DNA from: Archilochus colubris | Lineage: Eukaryota > Chordata > Aves > Apodiformes > Trochilidae | Length of the DNA: 64,000 nt | Direction of reading: 5' to 3' | NCBI GenBank assembly: GCA_023079485.1 | Contig: CM041084.1 | Span: 18,752,609 to 18,816,608 of the forward strand | Shown: positions 52,862 to 64,000 of the stretch, in pieces | How positions within the stretch are numbered: position 1 is the first letter of the stretch | Layout: every line of letters begins with the position of its first letter | Position numbers and translations under genes: made by a program | Notes under the pieces: generated by a model | The model's database searches: none | What the model was told of the DNA's origin: nothing | Seen by the model: the letters and a program-made list of their open reading frames with translations, nothing else

Positions 52862-54674
52862 GTAAGACCTAGAAGACTGAAGAATTCTATTTGCTTATTT
52901 TCCCTCATAAAAATTGTCTGAATTGAATATGTTGATTTTTAGGAGGGAAATAACAACTCTGTTTAAAGCTGAAGTGACTTAAAGCACTTCATTTGGTGTT
53001 CATTCTATAGATGAATAGAATAATTTGGTATAGTACAACACTTTTATTCTGGAATTTCAGGATGTTTTATTAATAGTTCTGAGGCAGCCTTACCTATCCC
53101 ATTTTTGGATGTATAAACTGAGGAATTTCTTGGTAGTCATTTTACAGTTCTGCAGTGTTGGGGATTGCAGATCATATCTGTGCGTAATTTCCCTGCTGTG
53201 GAGAACTCAAAGCCCGACTCTCAAGCAGAAGGGGAGAAGGAACCTGTTCTTCTCCTTCATGAAGGAGATTGGGGCAGATATCAGGTCAATACCATCTGCA
53301 GGTCACCTGAGCACTGTGTGCAAATATATAAATACCCATGCCAGAGTCTTTGTTTTTAGGTCTTTTTGTGTACTCAGGTACACTCACAGACAAAACTGTA
53401 GTGGACAAGAAAGTGGCAGCTTCCACAATGCCAGAGAAGTTTTCTGCCAGTGCTTCTTATCCCAAGCACAAGGTGTTGTAGGTTATGTCTCTGATAATTT
53501 TTCCCATGTGAGAACAGCAGGAGTTACACCTGACAGAGTTTCTTTTGCTAAGGAATTGCTGTTTCTGAGTGATTTTTATGTTACTGTGACCGCTGGAAGA
53601 TTTAATTTTTGGTTAATCAATTTTGTTCTACCTTTATGATTATGATAAAGAACATCTCAATATCCTTGTCAGGATTTATGGAATTTATATACATTCTACC
53701 TTCTGTTTCTGGTATACATCTGTGTGTTGTTTGACTACATTCAATATAAATGCATCTACTGAATACTTTTGTTATGTTTATCTTCATGTTTTCTGAGAAA
53801 GAGTGATAAATCCCAAGGGCCATAAATGTGATGAAATTTTCTTACTAAGAGACAGGTTATTGTAGTCTACAGAAGCGCAATATAGAGAATTTAGCTAATC
53901 TATTTATCTGATTACAAAAACAAGCTGCTAATTATTAATCAAAGATTTAGAGATACGAGAATATTTCAGAATTGAAACCCTTTTTTTTTATATTATCACA
54001 CTATTGAGCAGTGCTTATTGCAGCATTACCTGGAGCCAATGATGTGATGAATGGTTTATCTTGTAAATTACTGACCTCTAGTGTCCCGTAATTTTTTACA
54101 AATGTTGAATGCTGAAATCCTGAACAGAATGTCACTTGCAGGGATCAGATCCCTATTTTGGGAAACACCAACAAGTGCTATGGAAAATTATCAATGTATA
54201 TAACACCTATGTGGAACAAGTCTCTAATGAACAGCTGCATATTACACAGTAAATTAATGATGTTAGTATCATTAAAGCTGTCTTTTAAATTTGTGCTTAC
54301 TTTCAGAGCAGTACTTGACAGTATTGTTTTATGAATTACAGAAAGTTAAATCGGGAGCAATGATTTTGGTTTTGGAAACGATTTATTAAAAGACAGAAAA
54401 AACCACACCTGCCTTGCTTGCCTTATATTTACTTCCCTCTAAGTTCTTGAATTTAAATAGGAGTTCCTTTACATTGCTTCATGAGTTAGGCATATCCATG
54501 AAAAGTATTTTCATATTCTTTAAAAATCTGGTTTTCCTTGGAAGTTTATAAGATGGCATTAGATTTTTCCAATCTAATGATCTTTATGGCATTTTATTTA
54601 GCTGAAAAAAATGTAGTATGATTACTGTATCTTACTTGCTTTTTGCATTATATGTCACCTTTTCTCCTCTGTAG
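52862..54674 (+). other. NEBL: Nebulette intron 3
   Basis: This 1813-base intron runs from gtaaga to ctctgtag. It holds the longest open frame in the window (53109-53639 on the + strand, 176 codons), which shows no similarity I recognise and no flanking splice signals. No repeat was recognised. Confidence 0.85.
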
Positions 54675-54785
54675 GTGAAATACAAAGGAGCTGCTAAGAA
54701 AGACCTTTCCAATTCTCTTTATCAGCAGTTGCCAGCCACAATTGACAGTATATTTGCAAAAGAGATAACACAACTTCAGAGCAAG
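54675..54785 (+). CDS. NEBL: Nebulette exon 4 (nebulin module)
   Basis: This 111-base exon encodes a 37-residue module in phase 0, beginning VKYKGAAKKDLSNSLY and ending KEITQLQSK. The acceptor is CTCTGTAG|GTG and the donor AAG|gtacaa, a less typical donor than its neighbours. The junction with exon 3 gives SEVKYK, a conservative SDxxYK variant. LSNSLY, PATIDS and TQLQS match mammalian nebulette closely from memory. The module is two residues longer than the canonical 35, as in mammals. Confidence 0.94.
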
Positions 54786-57044
54786 GTACAATTTTAGAAT
54801 CACATAAGTTTTTTAATGTTAACTCCATGACAGAATATGGCCAATTTGAAAAAACAGTATGGATGGATGCTTGATTACCTGCTTGATTTATTTGGGTGAG
54901 CTTTTAATCCAGAATTTGTCACCATAATTTCTTCATGATTTACTCTTTTTAAAAGTGTCAATCTGGCTCATTATGTCTGTTAAATTTAATCTTTAAAACT
55001 AGCTGTGCATCAATCAATCCAATGAAATCCATAAGAAATGCATCAGTGCAATAAAGAGTTATTAAATTCAGTGACATTGCACTGCATTGATAGAATAGAC
55101 AAATCTTATATAATAACCATTTCAAACTGGGTCTTGTATTAGCTTTATAAAATGTTTGATGCTGAAGTTAAAAAAAAGAAATATTTAATGACTTTTAAAG
55201 GCACTTATTGTAGCACTAAATGTATTTCTTATGGTCTACATATCATTACTCATAACAGACTGTAGAAATAAAAATATGAAGTCAGGTAGTTTGAACATAG
55301 TGTAAAACATGCTAACAACTAGTAAAATAGTAATTTCCAGTTCAGTTTCCTCCAGGGGTTCAAAAATATAAAACCCTTAGTGTTGGCAGGTGACCCTTCT
55401 CTTCCACTGATCTCAGTGGAATTGTGAGTATTAAGTGTGTGTAATATGAATGAAGTTACAGATTTTCATTGTTACTCATGAGAAGTACAGTTTATAGATG
55501 GTCATGGCTTTCTGTCCACCAAAATTTCCATGGTTTTCTTGTTTTGCTTTCTCCTCTCTTAAATATATTAACTAAATATTGTTTAATTCAACCAGTCTGT
55601 GAAGTGAACATGCTTCTAAATCCATATTACCGATTGCATCTCAATATGCTGTGACTTTTTGCAAACAAAGGAAAATATTCCTAACAAAAAAAAAACAAAA
55701 CCAAAAACAAAACACTGAAATCTCAGAACAGCTTGTGGAGAGATATTTTGATTTACAACAATGTGTTAGTCAAGGCTGAATTAAGCAAATACAATAACAT
55801 AAAGTATATTTTAGTTTTCATACCTTTAAATGAAACATATACACTCAAGTTATAGCAGCACAGTAGCTTAAATGACATTAATGTGACATTTCATTGTAAA
55901 GTGGGTGATTAGAAGAATTACAGTAGAAATAAATTGGGAATGAAACTTGTGAAACATTTTTAAACTGTTAGCTTGATTTATGAAACATTTGTTAACTAGT
56001 TCTCCACAGATTTACTCCTGGATTCATTCCAAATGAGTACATTCTACATTAGTTTACGCAAATGAGGTTAATTAACATTGGTGATGTGTAAGGAAAGATA
56101 AATAAGTGAGGCTAAAAGTGAAATTACTTGATTCATCAGAAAAAAAAAAACCTTTTAAGGAAAAGAGTGATGCTTTCACTTGATATACTTTGAAGGTTTT
56201 CTTCACTCTTCCAAAAGCCATAGTGAAAAAATAATGCATATAGGATGAGTTGTATTTAAACAGCAACTTTTCCTGTAAAATTCATACCATCCCCTTAGGA
56301 ATAAATGCATTATAAATCATAATCTACCATAAAACTTAAATATATGCTGACACATTTTTCCAACTTGTGGTTACTGTTGCAGTGGACCTGAATGTAATGC
56401 TATTTTGAGAGAGATCCCAGGGGATTTTCTAGTGGAAAAATCTTCTCTACGCTATTCAAATCTAATCCATATTGTGCCTATTGCTGCGGTACCTAAGTAG
56501 CTAACACAAGGGTTTCAGATTTCAGCTGGGTCAGGATGTGGTAGAGAGAGGATTTCTGTCTATCTGGGATTGTGAATTTACCTCTCGTCCCTTCAGCAAG
56601 AGGAGACCAAGGGGATGTCATAGGAAGGAGAGAGGTCACTGTGCCAGTTCTCCAACAAAAAGGCTGTTGGATGCACAGAACTGCAGTCTGGTCTGCAACT
56701 GTAGTAAATTGATTGTAAATAGGAGCTGATTTCCTGAGAGGTGGAAAATACAGGTATGTGTCCTCTTCCTCATCCATCTGAGAAGAAATTGACATCTCTG
56801 AGTCCCTCTTCATGCTTCTTGGATGCAAGGCCAGGTTTGAATGCTTTTTGTAGTTAGATCAAGCAGGTGTTTTCTCACTCTGTGATGCCATGTTCTTGGC
56901 AGGATCTGTAGCCTCAGCTGCCAAGCAGGTGTGTCAGAGCTAGAGCATCATTGTGTGGAAGGAAGGCAGCCACTGGCTCTCCTTGTTCCTGCGGGCTGCC
57001 ACAAGCCTGTGGAGGCTGGTATGTCTCAAGCCTCTTCTCCTTCA

Positions 57045-57308
57045 TAGCATGTGAGAGGAAGAGAGGAAATGGATGCAATTTACTTCAGGGAAGGTGTAGG
57101 CTAGATATTAGGAAACTTTTTTCCCTGAAAGGGTTGTCAAACATTGAAATAGTCTTCCCAGGGCAGTGGTAGAGTCACCCTCCCTGGAGGTATTTAAACA
57201 AAATGGGGACCTGGTCATGGTTTAGTGGTGAGCTAAGAGTGTTGGTCAGAGGTTGTACTGGGTAGTCTTGAAGGTCTCTTCCAACCAAAGACATTCTGTG
57301 AATGTGTG
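57045..57308 (+). mobile_element. CR1 LINE 3' fragment, diverged
   Basis: CR1 landmarks on the + strand: GGCTAGATATTAGGAAAC near 57099, AACATTGAAATAGTCTTCCC, CCTCCCTGGAGGTATTTAAA near 57178, GTCATGGTTTAGTGGTGAGC and GGTCTCTTCCAACCAAAGAC near the end. The octamer tail has decayed to ATTCTGTGA. The copy is truncated at its 5' end. Confidence 0.85.
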
Positions 57309-57334
57309 ATCTCCTTCACATTCTGTGAATGTGT
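57290..57334. repeat. Short direct duplication after CR1 tail
   Basis: ACATTCTGTGAATGTGT occurs twice within about 45 bases, immediately at and after the decayed CR1 tail. It may derive from tail slippage. Confidence 0.7.
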
Positions 57335-60300
57335 CCTCAGCAAATGGTCTCTCCCATGATTTGTTTGATCCTGAAATGGTGCTGCTGCACTGCTTCTGGC
57401 TAACAGCTCTATTTTCAGCCTGCTTAGATCTAGCCCAATTTATTATTCTTATACACTATTTCAGATCACACTGCTGATTTAGGAACTTGAAGGGAACTAG
57501 GAAAAATTTGCTTTTTTCACAAGAAGTTATTCCATATCTACAGCTGCCCATCAGCCTCCCCTCTAGAGCAAGCAGGCTGCCATCCATCACTTTTGAATGC
57601 TTTAACTCATACAGCAACCAGCATTGACTTCTGCAGAACCAGAACTTTGTTCTGCAGGGTTCCAGCCATACGATGTCAGCACTGACAGTATCTTGCCATA
57701 ATGGAGAGTACAACACCCTGACAGTTGTAGTTCTCCTCCCATGGGGCTTTCTGCTTATTTTAGCTGTACTGATTCATTCTCAGGTCCCTCTTCTATATGA
57801 ACAGGAAAGACTAAACCAAGACCACCTCTGCTGACTTTTTTGTAGATCCCATATTTACATCTTGGTGTTTTATACAGAGCTGGCATGAAGATGGAAATAA
57901 ATACTCACAGTCCCATCTAAAATTTTCACAAAAAAATCATGAGAGTATTTATGAGGAAAAATGTTTCAGGCAAATGAAAAAAAAAAGTCATAGCATCACA
58001 TACTTGGGTGGCTTTTATAAACTTAGTCTTTTCTTCTATGCAGAAAATTGGACTGTTGCCTTCTAAATAGCTTTATGGAGGGTAAGCAACCACTTTTTCC
58101 TCCCTCTCTCTTTCTTTTGTCATAGTTTTCCACAGAGTAAGCTAGAGAGGCTGAAGTACCCATCCCTACTGTGCAACTTCACCCTCCTCACCAGGCTAAA
58201 AAGCTCTCATAAATTTTTCTGTTCACTGCAAGGAGAAAGTTAAGTTGATGAGAGCAGTCTAGGCAGGGAGCCCTGATTTTGATTTTCCTGAGAGGAAATG
58301 GACTTTTTCTGGAAAAATTGCTGTTTTCCCATGGAAAGTATTTCTGAAGGAAATTTCTGGTAATTGCTAGCATTGTGCCAAGACTTTTTCTTGTCTGAAA
58401 GCCAGTATACTGAATTCTTCCTTACACAGAACATCTTTTCTAATAAGGTGTCACAAACAATGATAAAGGTATTTAAAATTGCTTGAGGGAGAAACTGTGT
58501 TAAAAAAAAAAGTATGCATTTCATCACTTTTTCCATCACTATTTCTGCCATAAGAAGAGATTGCACTGTTTTTCTTCTTATCTGAAAGGAATAATCTAAA
58601 GCAAACTGAAGGCAGTTTAATTTTCTCCTTTGCACAGGGCAATATCTCAAATAGTAACTATATGTCAACACACAACAGTATTTTCTGTTTGTTTTAAAGA
58701 TGAGTCAAGTGCAACTTAAGCTATGTTTTTAACTTCCAGAGAAAGTTCCAGAGTTTTACTTACTTTTGAGCAGAGTTGTCCTTTTACTTACATATTTTTT
58801 TTTTATTATCATGATGAAGTTATTTTTGTGGTTCACTACAACCTTGACAATCATATTATGGATTTTCAGGCTGTTTTACATAATTCTTCATAGTTTTTTA
58901 TGCTATCAAATCTTGCATTAAAAATGTCCTCCCTTTTTTTGGTAGCAGGTATTAGTCTCCTAGATTTCCCTAGTTTCGTTTTACAGAAATACATTAGATA
59001 ATCTAATTCTCTATCTAGAGATTAAAATGGCATTTTTTGTATTATCAAACATTTCCTCCTACAAAATTTTGGATTTTAAGTTCAGAGCTCAGCTTACTGA
59101 CTATAAAGGGAAATAAAAAAATAAAAAATTAATAGTGTTTGAAGTATTCCAAAACAGTGGGTCAGTCAGAGTTAAGTTAAAAGGGCACAAAGCCTTCCTT
59201 AATTCAGCTTCCTATTGACACAGTGGTGTGCAAGAGAGATAACAAAAATAAAAAATGAGTACTTACAAATTAGTTCAATCTGAAGTCATACCTACTTAAA
59301 TAATTGCCTTGTATTTCTGGAGTTAATAAATGGTTCTGCTGCGGAGCTGAGGTTACATCAGTGACCTATAATACTTGATCTCTCTGTAGAGTAGTTTCAT
59401 ATGTAGATTTGGTAAAGAAAATTCAGTTTAGCTAAAACTTGAAAATGCACATGAAATAAGAAATAAATATACACATGCTTACATGTAAAATAATGATTTT
59501 AAGAATACTGATGAAATAGTGGTTTTTTTTTCATGCTTCCTTGGAACTAATTTACAGATCTGGGAATAGTTTGTTCTAAACTGTCCAAAATTAAACCAGG
59601 CAGTTACTGAGCTCCTTCTAGCCTGCGATTACTTCAAGGTTACCAAAGTCAGTTAGAACATGAAAAGATAGGAAGAACATAGCTATCAAATAGCAAGTCA
59701 GATATTCCTACATTAAGATGGGATAGTCAGGGGAGATACTAATATGTTGCCTCAAGGACCCTGATTTGTGACTGAGATGCAATCTTGCTGCCTTAAACAC
59801 AGTTACAACATTTTCTCACAGTTCTACCATGCTGTCTTAAAAGATTCTGAATCACTGTAGTCAAGAGTCCTTTCCAATTCTTCACAGTATTCTTTCATTG
59901 CTATCGAGTGGTTTAGTTTCAAATTCTTTTCCTCCTGATCAGCTTTTGATCTTATTTAGTATATGCTGTTTTCTTGGGGATTATTTTAATGCCTAGTTCT
60001 GAGAGCTATTAGAAAAAGATTTTTCTTGATGCTTGCTCCCCCTTCAGGCATCAAAATCTGGCAAAGTTTTTTAGTGTAAGCCTAAAAGCTTCTGACAAGG
60101 GTAAGTGCAAGGTCAGCTTTTCAGGCAGTTCTAGTGTATGAGTATGTGAATATATAAGTATCACAGAGTACAGTTGAAGGCTTGATGAACGCCCAACATT
60201 GAGCTCAGTTGCTATTATAAAAACAAATTTGTTTATAAACACACAATCCAATTCCATTTTCCTTTACTATGGTGACAATTGAATGTAAATATTATTTTTC

Positions 60301-60796
60301 TTTGTCAACCTAGGGGCTCGTCAAAATTTGTGCTGTGCTAATAATGTCCTAAGAGTGGAAGAAATAGAGGTTTGGGCTATGAGTATTTTTTTTCCCTGAA
60401 AATGGGAAAAAATAAACCTGAGGAAGTATTTGCTTAGCTGATAGATTCAAGTATGTTCTGAGAAAAATAACACATTCCCTTGTGCCTTTCCCTGGGCTGT
60501 CTTCTCACCTTGTTAAAGTTAATTTTCTGTTTCTGTGTATTTCTTTTTCTTCCTTCTTTCTACTCATACCTCTCCTGCAATAACAGACTCAGGGAAATCT
60601 CCCTGCTGACTGTGCCTCATGTATCTGTTTTGGGTAGAAGCTGCTCTCGTTTCAGCATTCTGGTTCCATTAGGAAGCTTAATTATTTATTGTATTGCTTC
60701 CTGAATACAGGCACACTACAACACTGGGTTTAACCCAGCTCCTATTATTGTATCTGCTCTGCTGAGGTCACAGAAGTATTATGTTGCTCTTTGCAG

Positions 60797-60907
60797 GTTC
60801 TCTATAAACAAAAACATGATGCTGAGAAAGGAACTTCAGATTATGCACATATGAAGGAGCCTCCAGATGTTAAGCATGCCATGGAAGTCAATAAATGCCA
60901 GAGTGAT
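60797..60907 (+). CDS. NEBL: Nebulette exon 5 (nebulin module)
   Basis: This 111-base exon encodes a 37-residue module in phase 0, beginning VLYKQKHDAEKGTSDYAHMK and ending EVNKCQSD. The acceptor is CTTTGCAG|GTT and the donor GAT|gtaagt. The junction with exon 4 gives SKVLYK; the C-terminal QSD should complete SDxxYK with the next exon, outside the window. SDYAHMKEPP and VKHAMEVNK are almost invariant compared with mammalian nebulette. The Gln of YKQKH (codon 60809-60811) aligns with human Gln128, reported as altered (Q128R) in cardiomyopathy; the alignment is from memory. Confidence 0.95.
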
Positions 60908-63900
60908 GTAAGTAGTCCCTAATTTGAAATGAATTTAGTTGGTTTGGGTAGATACAGCTATTATAGCTAACTGAATGAATTGGGTAGGCAATATTTTCAT
61001 ATTTCATTGGTTGGAGTTTTTTTACATTATTTGCTCTGAAGTAACTTGGGACATGATGTGTGTTTAAGCTATGAGTAATCATATATGATTTTGTTCCAAA
61101 CTGCGTTGGAAAGTAGTTGGTATTATTTATTAGTAGTAATTGTTATTAAGTGCTAGCAGTTAGAAAAAAATTTACAGGCAGGTTCTCTGAATTTACATGT
61201 ACCTATTTGTGCTTTAAAAGTATATAAAGCTCTATGCTTACATGAGCACCAGCATGGTTTCAGTGTCTAACACTGTCTACGTCTGAGTAGCTCTTCAAGG
61301 GTTCTGTTTAGAGGAGAGAAAGAGGCTTTTTCTTCCCTGCACTTGAATACTTTTATGCACGTGCATAATTTTGTTCTCCTCTGATGAGTATGTGTCAAAT
61401 GGGTTCCAAAGAACAATTTATGACTTCACAGGATCTGAGCCACAGAATTCAGTTTGAAACCTGGTACTTGTTTATGCCATTGACCCAAAGTATTTATTCT
61501 TGTAGCTTTACTTAACAAATTTACAAATAAATTAGAGTATTTAGCATTATTGTTAAAGCTGGGGTTTATTTACTTACAACTTCTTATTAACTTCTTGAAG
61601 TTCTTTAGGTTTTTGCATTATAGAAGCCTAAATAATGGTATTTACATTTTTTATTAGTTTCAAGTCAAGTTTGATTTCATGGTTGAATTAGCTCAATTGC
61701 TAGGGGTGGAAATATTACCAAGATTAATTTCTTGAATTATAAAAACATGACTTTGAAGAAAAATGTCTCAAGTTTTGTAAAACATTACTTATGAGAGAAG
61801 TAATTTTTTAGGAAAAGACTGGCTGAAATATTCAGGTCATTTTAAAGGATGCATAATAGTAGTAAGAGCAGCTGACATGTAAATATTTTTAAAATTATGA
61901 TCCACTTCCTTTTCTCTTAGGTAAGCAACTCAAGTCGGGTTGCTCAGATAAATGGGATATTTGTTTGCTGCTAACAATACAGAAAATTAAGCTTGGGTGT
62001 TTATTTTGAATTAACTTAAATTTACCCTGTCTTCCCTACTGACAGTGTAACAAACACTCATAGGTTATGTAGGCTGAAAGCTAAATGTCAGTGTGAGATG
62101 TATGTCCATGTGTGCAGAATCTTGACAGCTGGCTGCTGATTAAAAGGCTGCTGGAAAACTTCAGGGAAGCATTATGTTTGAAGAATAACTTTTTCTTCTG
62201 CTGGGAAATACCTGCATTGGAACTCCCAGCAGTAATTTGCAACCTGCCTTGATTACAGAATTCCCTCTTCCTGTCAAACTCCAGCCATCTCTGCTGTTGG
62301 AAGCATCAGGATGTCAGATTGACAGAGGGTAGGAGCTGGGAAAGTGAACTTCTCTCCCCATAATCAGGAAGTTTATTTACCTAGCTGTAGGAAGGATGGT
62401 GGACTACTAGGGAAGGAAAAAATGTTGGTAAGAGAGATGGGAATCCCTTTCAGAGAAGGTGGTAGGACCAGGAGGAATATGAGTCAAGTTTTTGAGTAAT
62501 ATTCATCATGGCTTGAGGATTAGTATGGCAGTATAAACCCCATTCCCCTTACACAGCTGTGCATCTCCTGCTAACAGATGTGAGAGCAAATAAAATTCAG
62601 GTTCAGTTGTTTCATTCCCTTTCACCCTTAAAGCAAGCAAAAGAAAAAAAAAAGAAGAAAAAAGAAAATTAAGGCAAACATGGGGGTAAGGGATGTTGTG
62701 ATAAATGAGAACTTTTAACAACTTGTAAAAAATAGTGAAACAATAGGAAGGAAAAGATTTTCAGCCTGAAAAAACTAAAAAAAAACCAAACAAAACACCT
62801 AAAAAAAAAAAAGAAACCTTCTGTATCCAACATAAAATTCTAACCAATTAGTATTAGTTTCATCTCTTTAAGATCAGATTCTTTCTGGCTGCTCATGGGG
62901 AACTACAGTGCAATGGGGATGTATCTTCAACATGCATAAAGGAGCAAGTTGTGTAAGTCCAGTTATTGTTCAGCAGAATTACACAGCTCCCACAGGTATC
63001 TCTTTGGGCACCATGGTGATAGCTGTGGATTTCTTGTTTTCTAAGTACAGGTTTAATTAAGAGCTTCATGAGTATTCATCTTCGAGTCAGAGTGTGGAGT
63101 AGAGAACATCCCAAATGAGGAACATTTGTCTTTCTGAACTATTTCAAACTATTTGCAGAATCACAGCTTTGAAAGTACAGGGGAAAAAGAGGGAAACTAC
63201 AGGGGGAATAGAAGGACAAAGCCCTTTTATCCACCACTCAGTACAGTATACCTATGGGAGCAGAATGCCTGTTTACCTACAATGCTCTGCCAACTCAATT
63301 CAACCTTTACATGCAGAGTTTGCATCTAATAGGATTAGGATGTATTTAAAACTATTTACTCAGCCTTAAAATAAGGCTGACATTTATACTCATCTCTGTG
63401 AAATGTGCAATTTCCTTTAAAAATTAAGACTGTATTCCACTCATAATACATTTGTGCTGACATTTTGAAACTGTCATGTGCTGTAGGCCTTCACACCACT
63501 TTGAATATCATTAACACACTGGATAAGCGTGGGCTGAAGCTGCATAATAAGAAAATACTGTAATACCTCCTGAACAATGTGATCATGTATATGGAAAACA
63601 TTTTTCTCTTCTTCATACTTAGACTGCAGAAAATTGCTCTCAAAAGAACAAAAGTGACCTTTTTAATGGTAGAGAATTTACTTGAAAAAAAGAACTTAAA
63701 TACTATATAATGCTTGAATGATATATATTTTATATATATATATACATATATAATGCTTTGTATTTTGTGAAATGAATGTTAATAATGTGATGATTTTGGC
63801 ACACAAAGGCCAATTTGATTTTGGAGAAAAGTGAAGGAGGGACTGTCAGCCTACTTTATGCCTGTGCTTGGCTGGTGCCATTTAGCTTATCTGGAAGTTT

Positions 63901-64000
63901 CCAATCCTGGGACTAAAATCAGGTGGTGGCCCTTAGGAAACCATCAGGTCAAAGAATCAAGATATGCTCCAGTGGGATGGGGATTTTTTTTTTCCTGGGT
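60908..64000 (+). other. NEBL: Nebulette intron 5, truncated by window end
   Basis: At least 3093 bases of intron start at gtaagt. The next expected module (mammalian ISYRKDVQD type) was not found, so it lies to the right. A-rich stretches occur at 62639-62680 and 62773-62816 and a TA microsatellite at about 63721-63752. Nothing else was recognised. Confidence 0.8.
63721..63752. repeat. TA-rich microsatellite
   Basis: An imperfect TA dinucleotide run with short interruptions in the last intron. Confidence 0.85.

Larger units (their letters stand above)
54786..60796 (+). other. NEBL: Nebulette intron 4
   Basis: This 6011-base intron runs from gtacaa to ctttgcag. It contains a CR1 fragment at about 57045-57308 followed by a small direct duplication, A-rich stretches near 55685-55715, and otherwise unique AT-rich DNA. 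Antisense open frames near 58240-58671 are low-complexity and have no recognisable domain. Confidence 0.85.

Noticed and set aside
49809..56445. Similar 25-base strings near 49809 and 56421 (GATTTCCTAGTGGAAAAAT type)
   Set aside because: Similarity does not extend beyond the short core, so a shared repeat is not supported.
58240..58671. 143-codon antisense open frame in nebulette intron 4
   Set aside because: Low-complexity, Lys/Ser/Phe-rich translation with no domain, and no splice or promoter signals; expected by chance in this much sequence.
61909..61975. Pyrimidine tract plus TTAG near 61920 that might open the next nebulette exon
   Set aside because: The following sequence starts GTAAGC and encodes nothing like the expected nebulin module.

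Overview
The window is bird nuclear DNA. It is AT-rich and intron-dominated. It carries CR1 retrotransposon 3' ends with the avian ATTCTATG octamer tail and a degraded avian-type endogenous-retrovirus LTR. The LTR resembles families I associate with Neoaves, but I cannot fix the species. There are no bacterial features; most open frames here are chance, and a few are repeat remnants.

The recognisable gene is NEBL, on the + strand, which makes two proteins. One exon of the LIM-nebulette (LASP2) isoform lies at 11345-11452. After about 35 kb of non-coding DNA comes the alternative first coding exon of full-length nebulette (46861-46926). Four nebulin-module exons follow: 47023-47094, 52757-52861, 54675-54785 and 60797-60907. 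All six exons are a multiple of three long, open throughout, bounded by AG/GT and in phase 0. Each module exon starts just before the xxYK half of the SDxxYK actin-binding signature. The LIM-domain exons lie left of the window; most nebulin modules, the linker and the SH3 exons lie to the right. The LASP2 exon must be spliced past all the nebulette exons seen here to reach the shared 3' end, so the window holds the switch point between the two isoforms.

Upstream of the nebulette ATG, at 46562-46746, is a dense group of heart-type sites: one MEF2 consensus, four WGATAR sites, two NKX2-5-type sites and an A/T box. This fits an internal cardiac promoter and is the most interesting regulatory signal found.

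Layout: 1-11344, intron of the LIM-nebulette transcript, with an LTR near 8.2-8.7 kb; 11345-11452, LASP2 exon; 11453-46860, long intron and nebulette upstream region with three CR1-type copies, a further CR1-like tail and microsatellites; 46861-47094, first two nebulette exons separated by a 96-base intron; 47095-64000, nebulette introns and exons, with small CR1 pieces at 52.4 and 57.1 kb and an unidentified antisense coding-like stretch at 50.5-50.97 kb. No RNA gene or CRISPR array was seen. I did not find a convincing undescribed system; the unexplained items are listed with modest scores.
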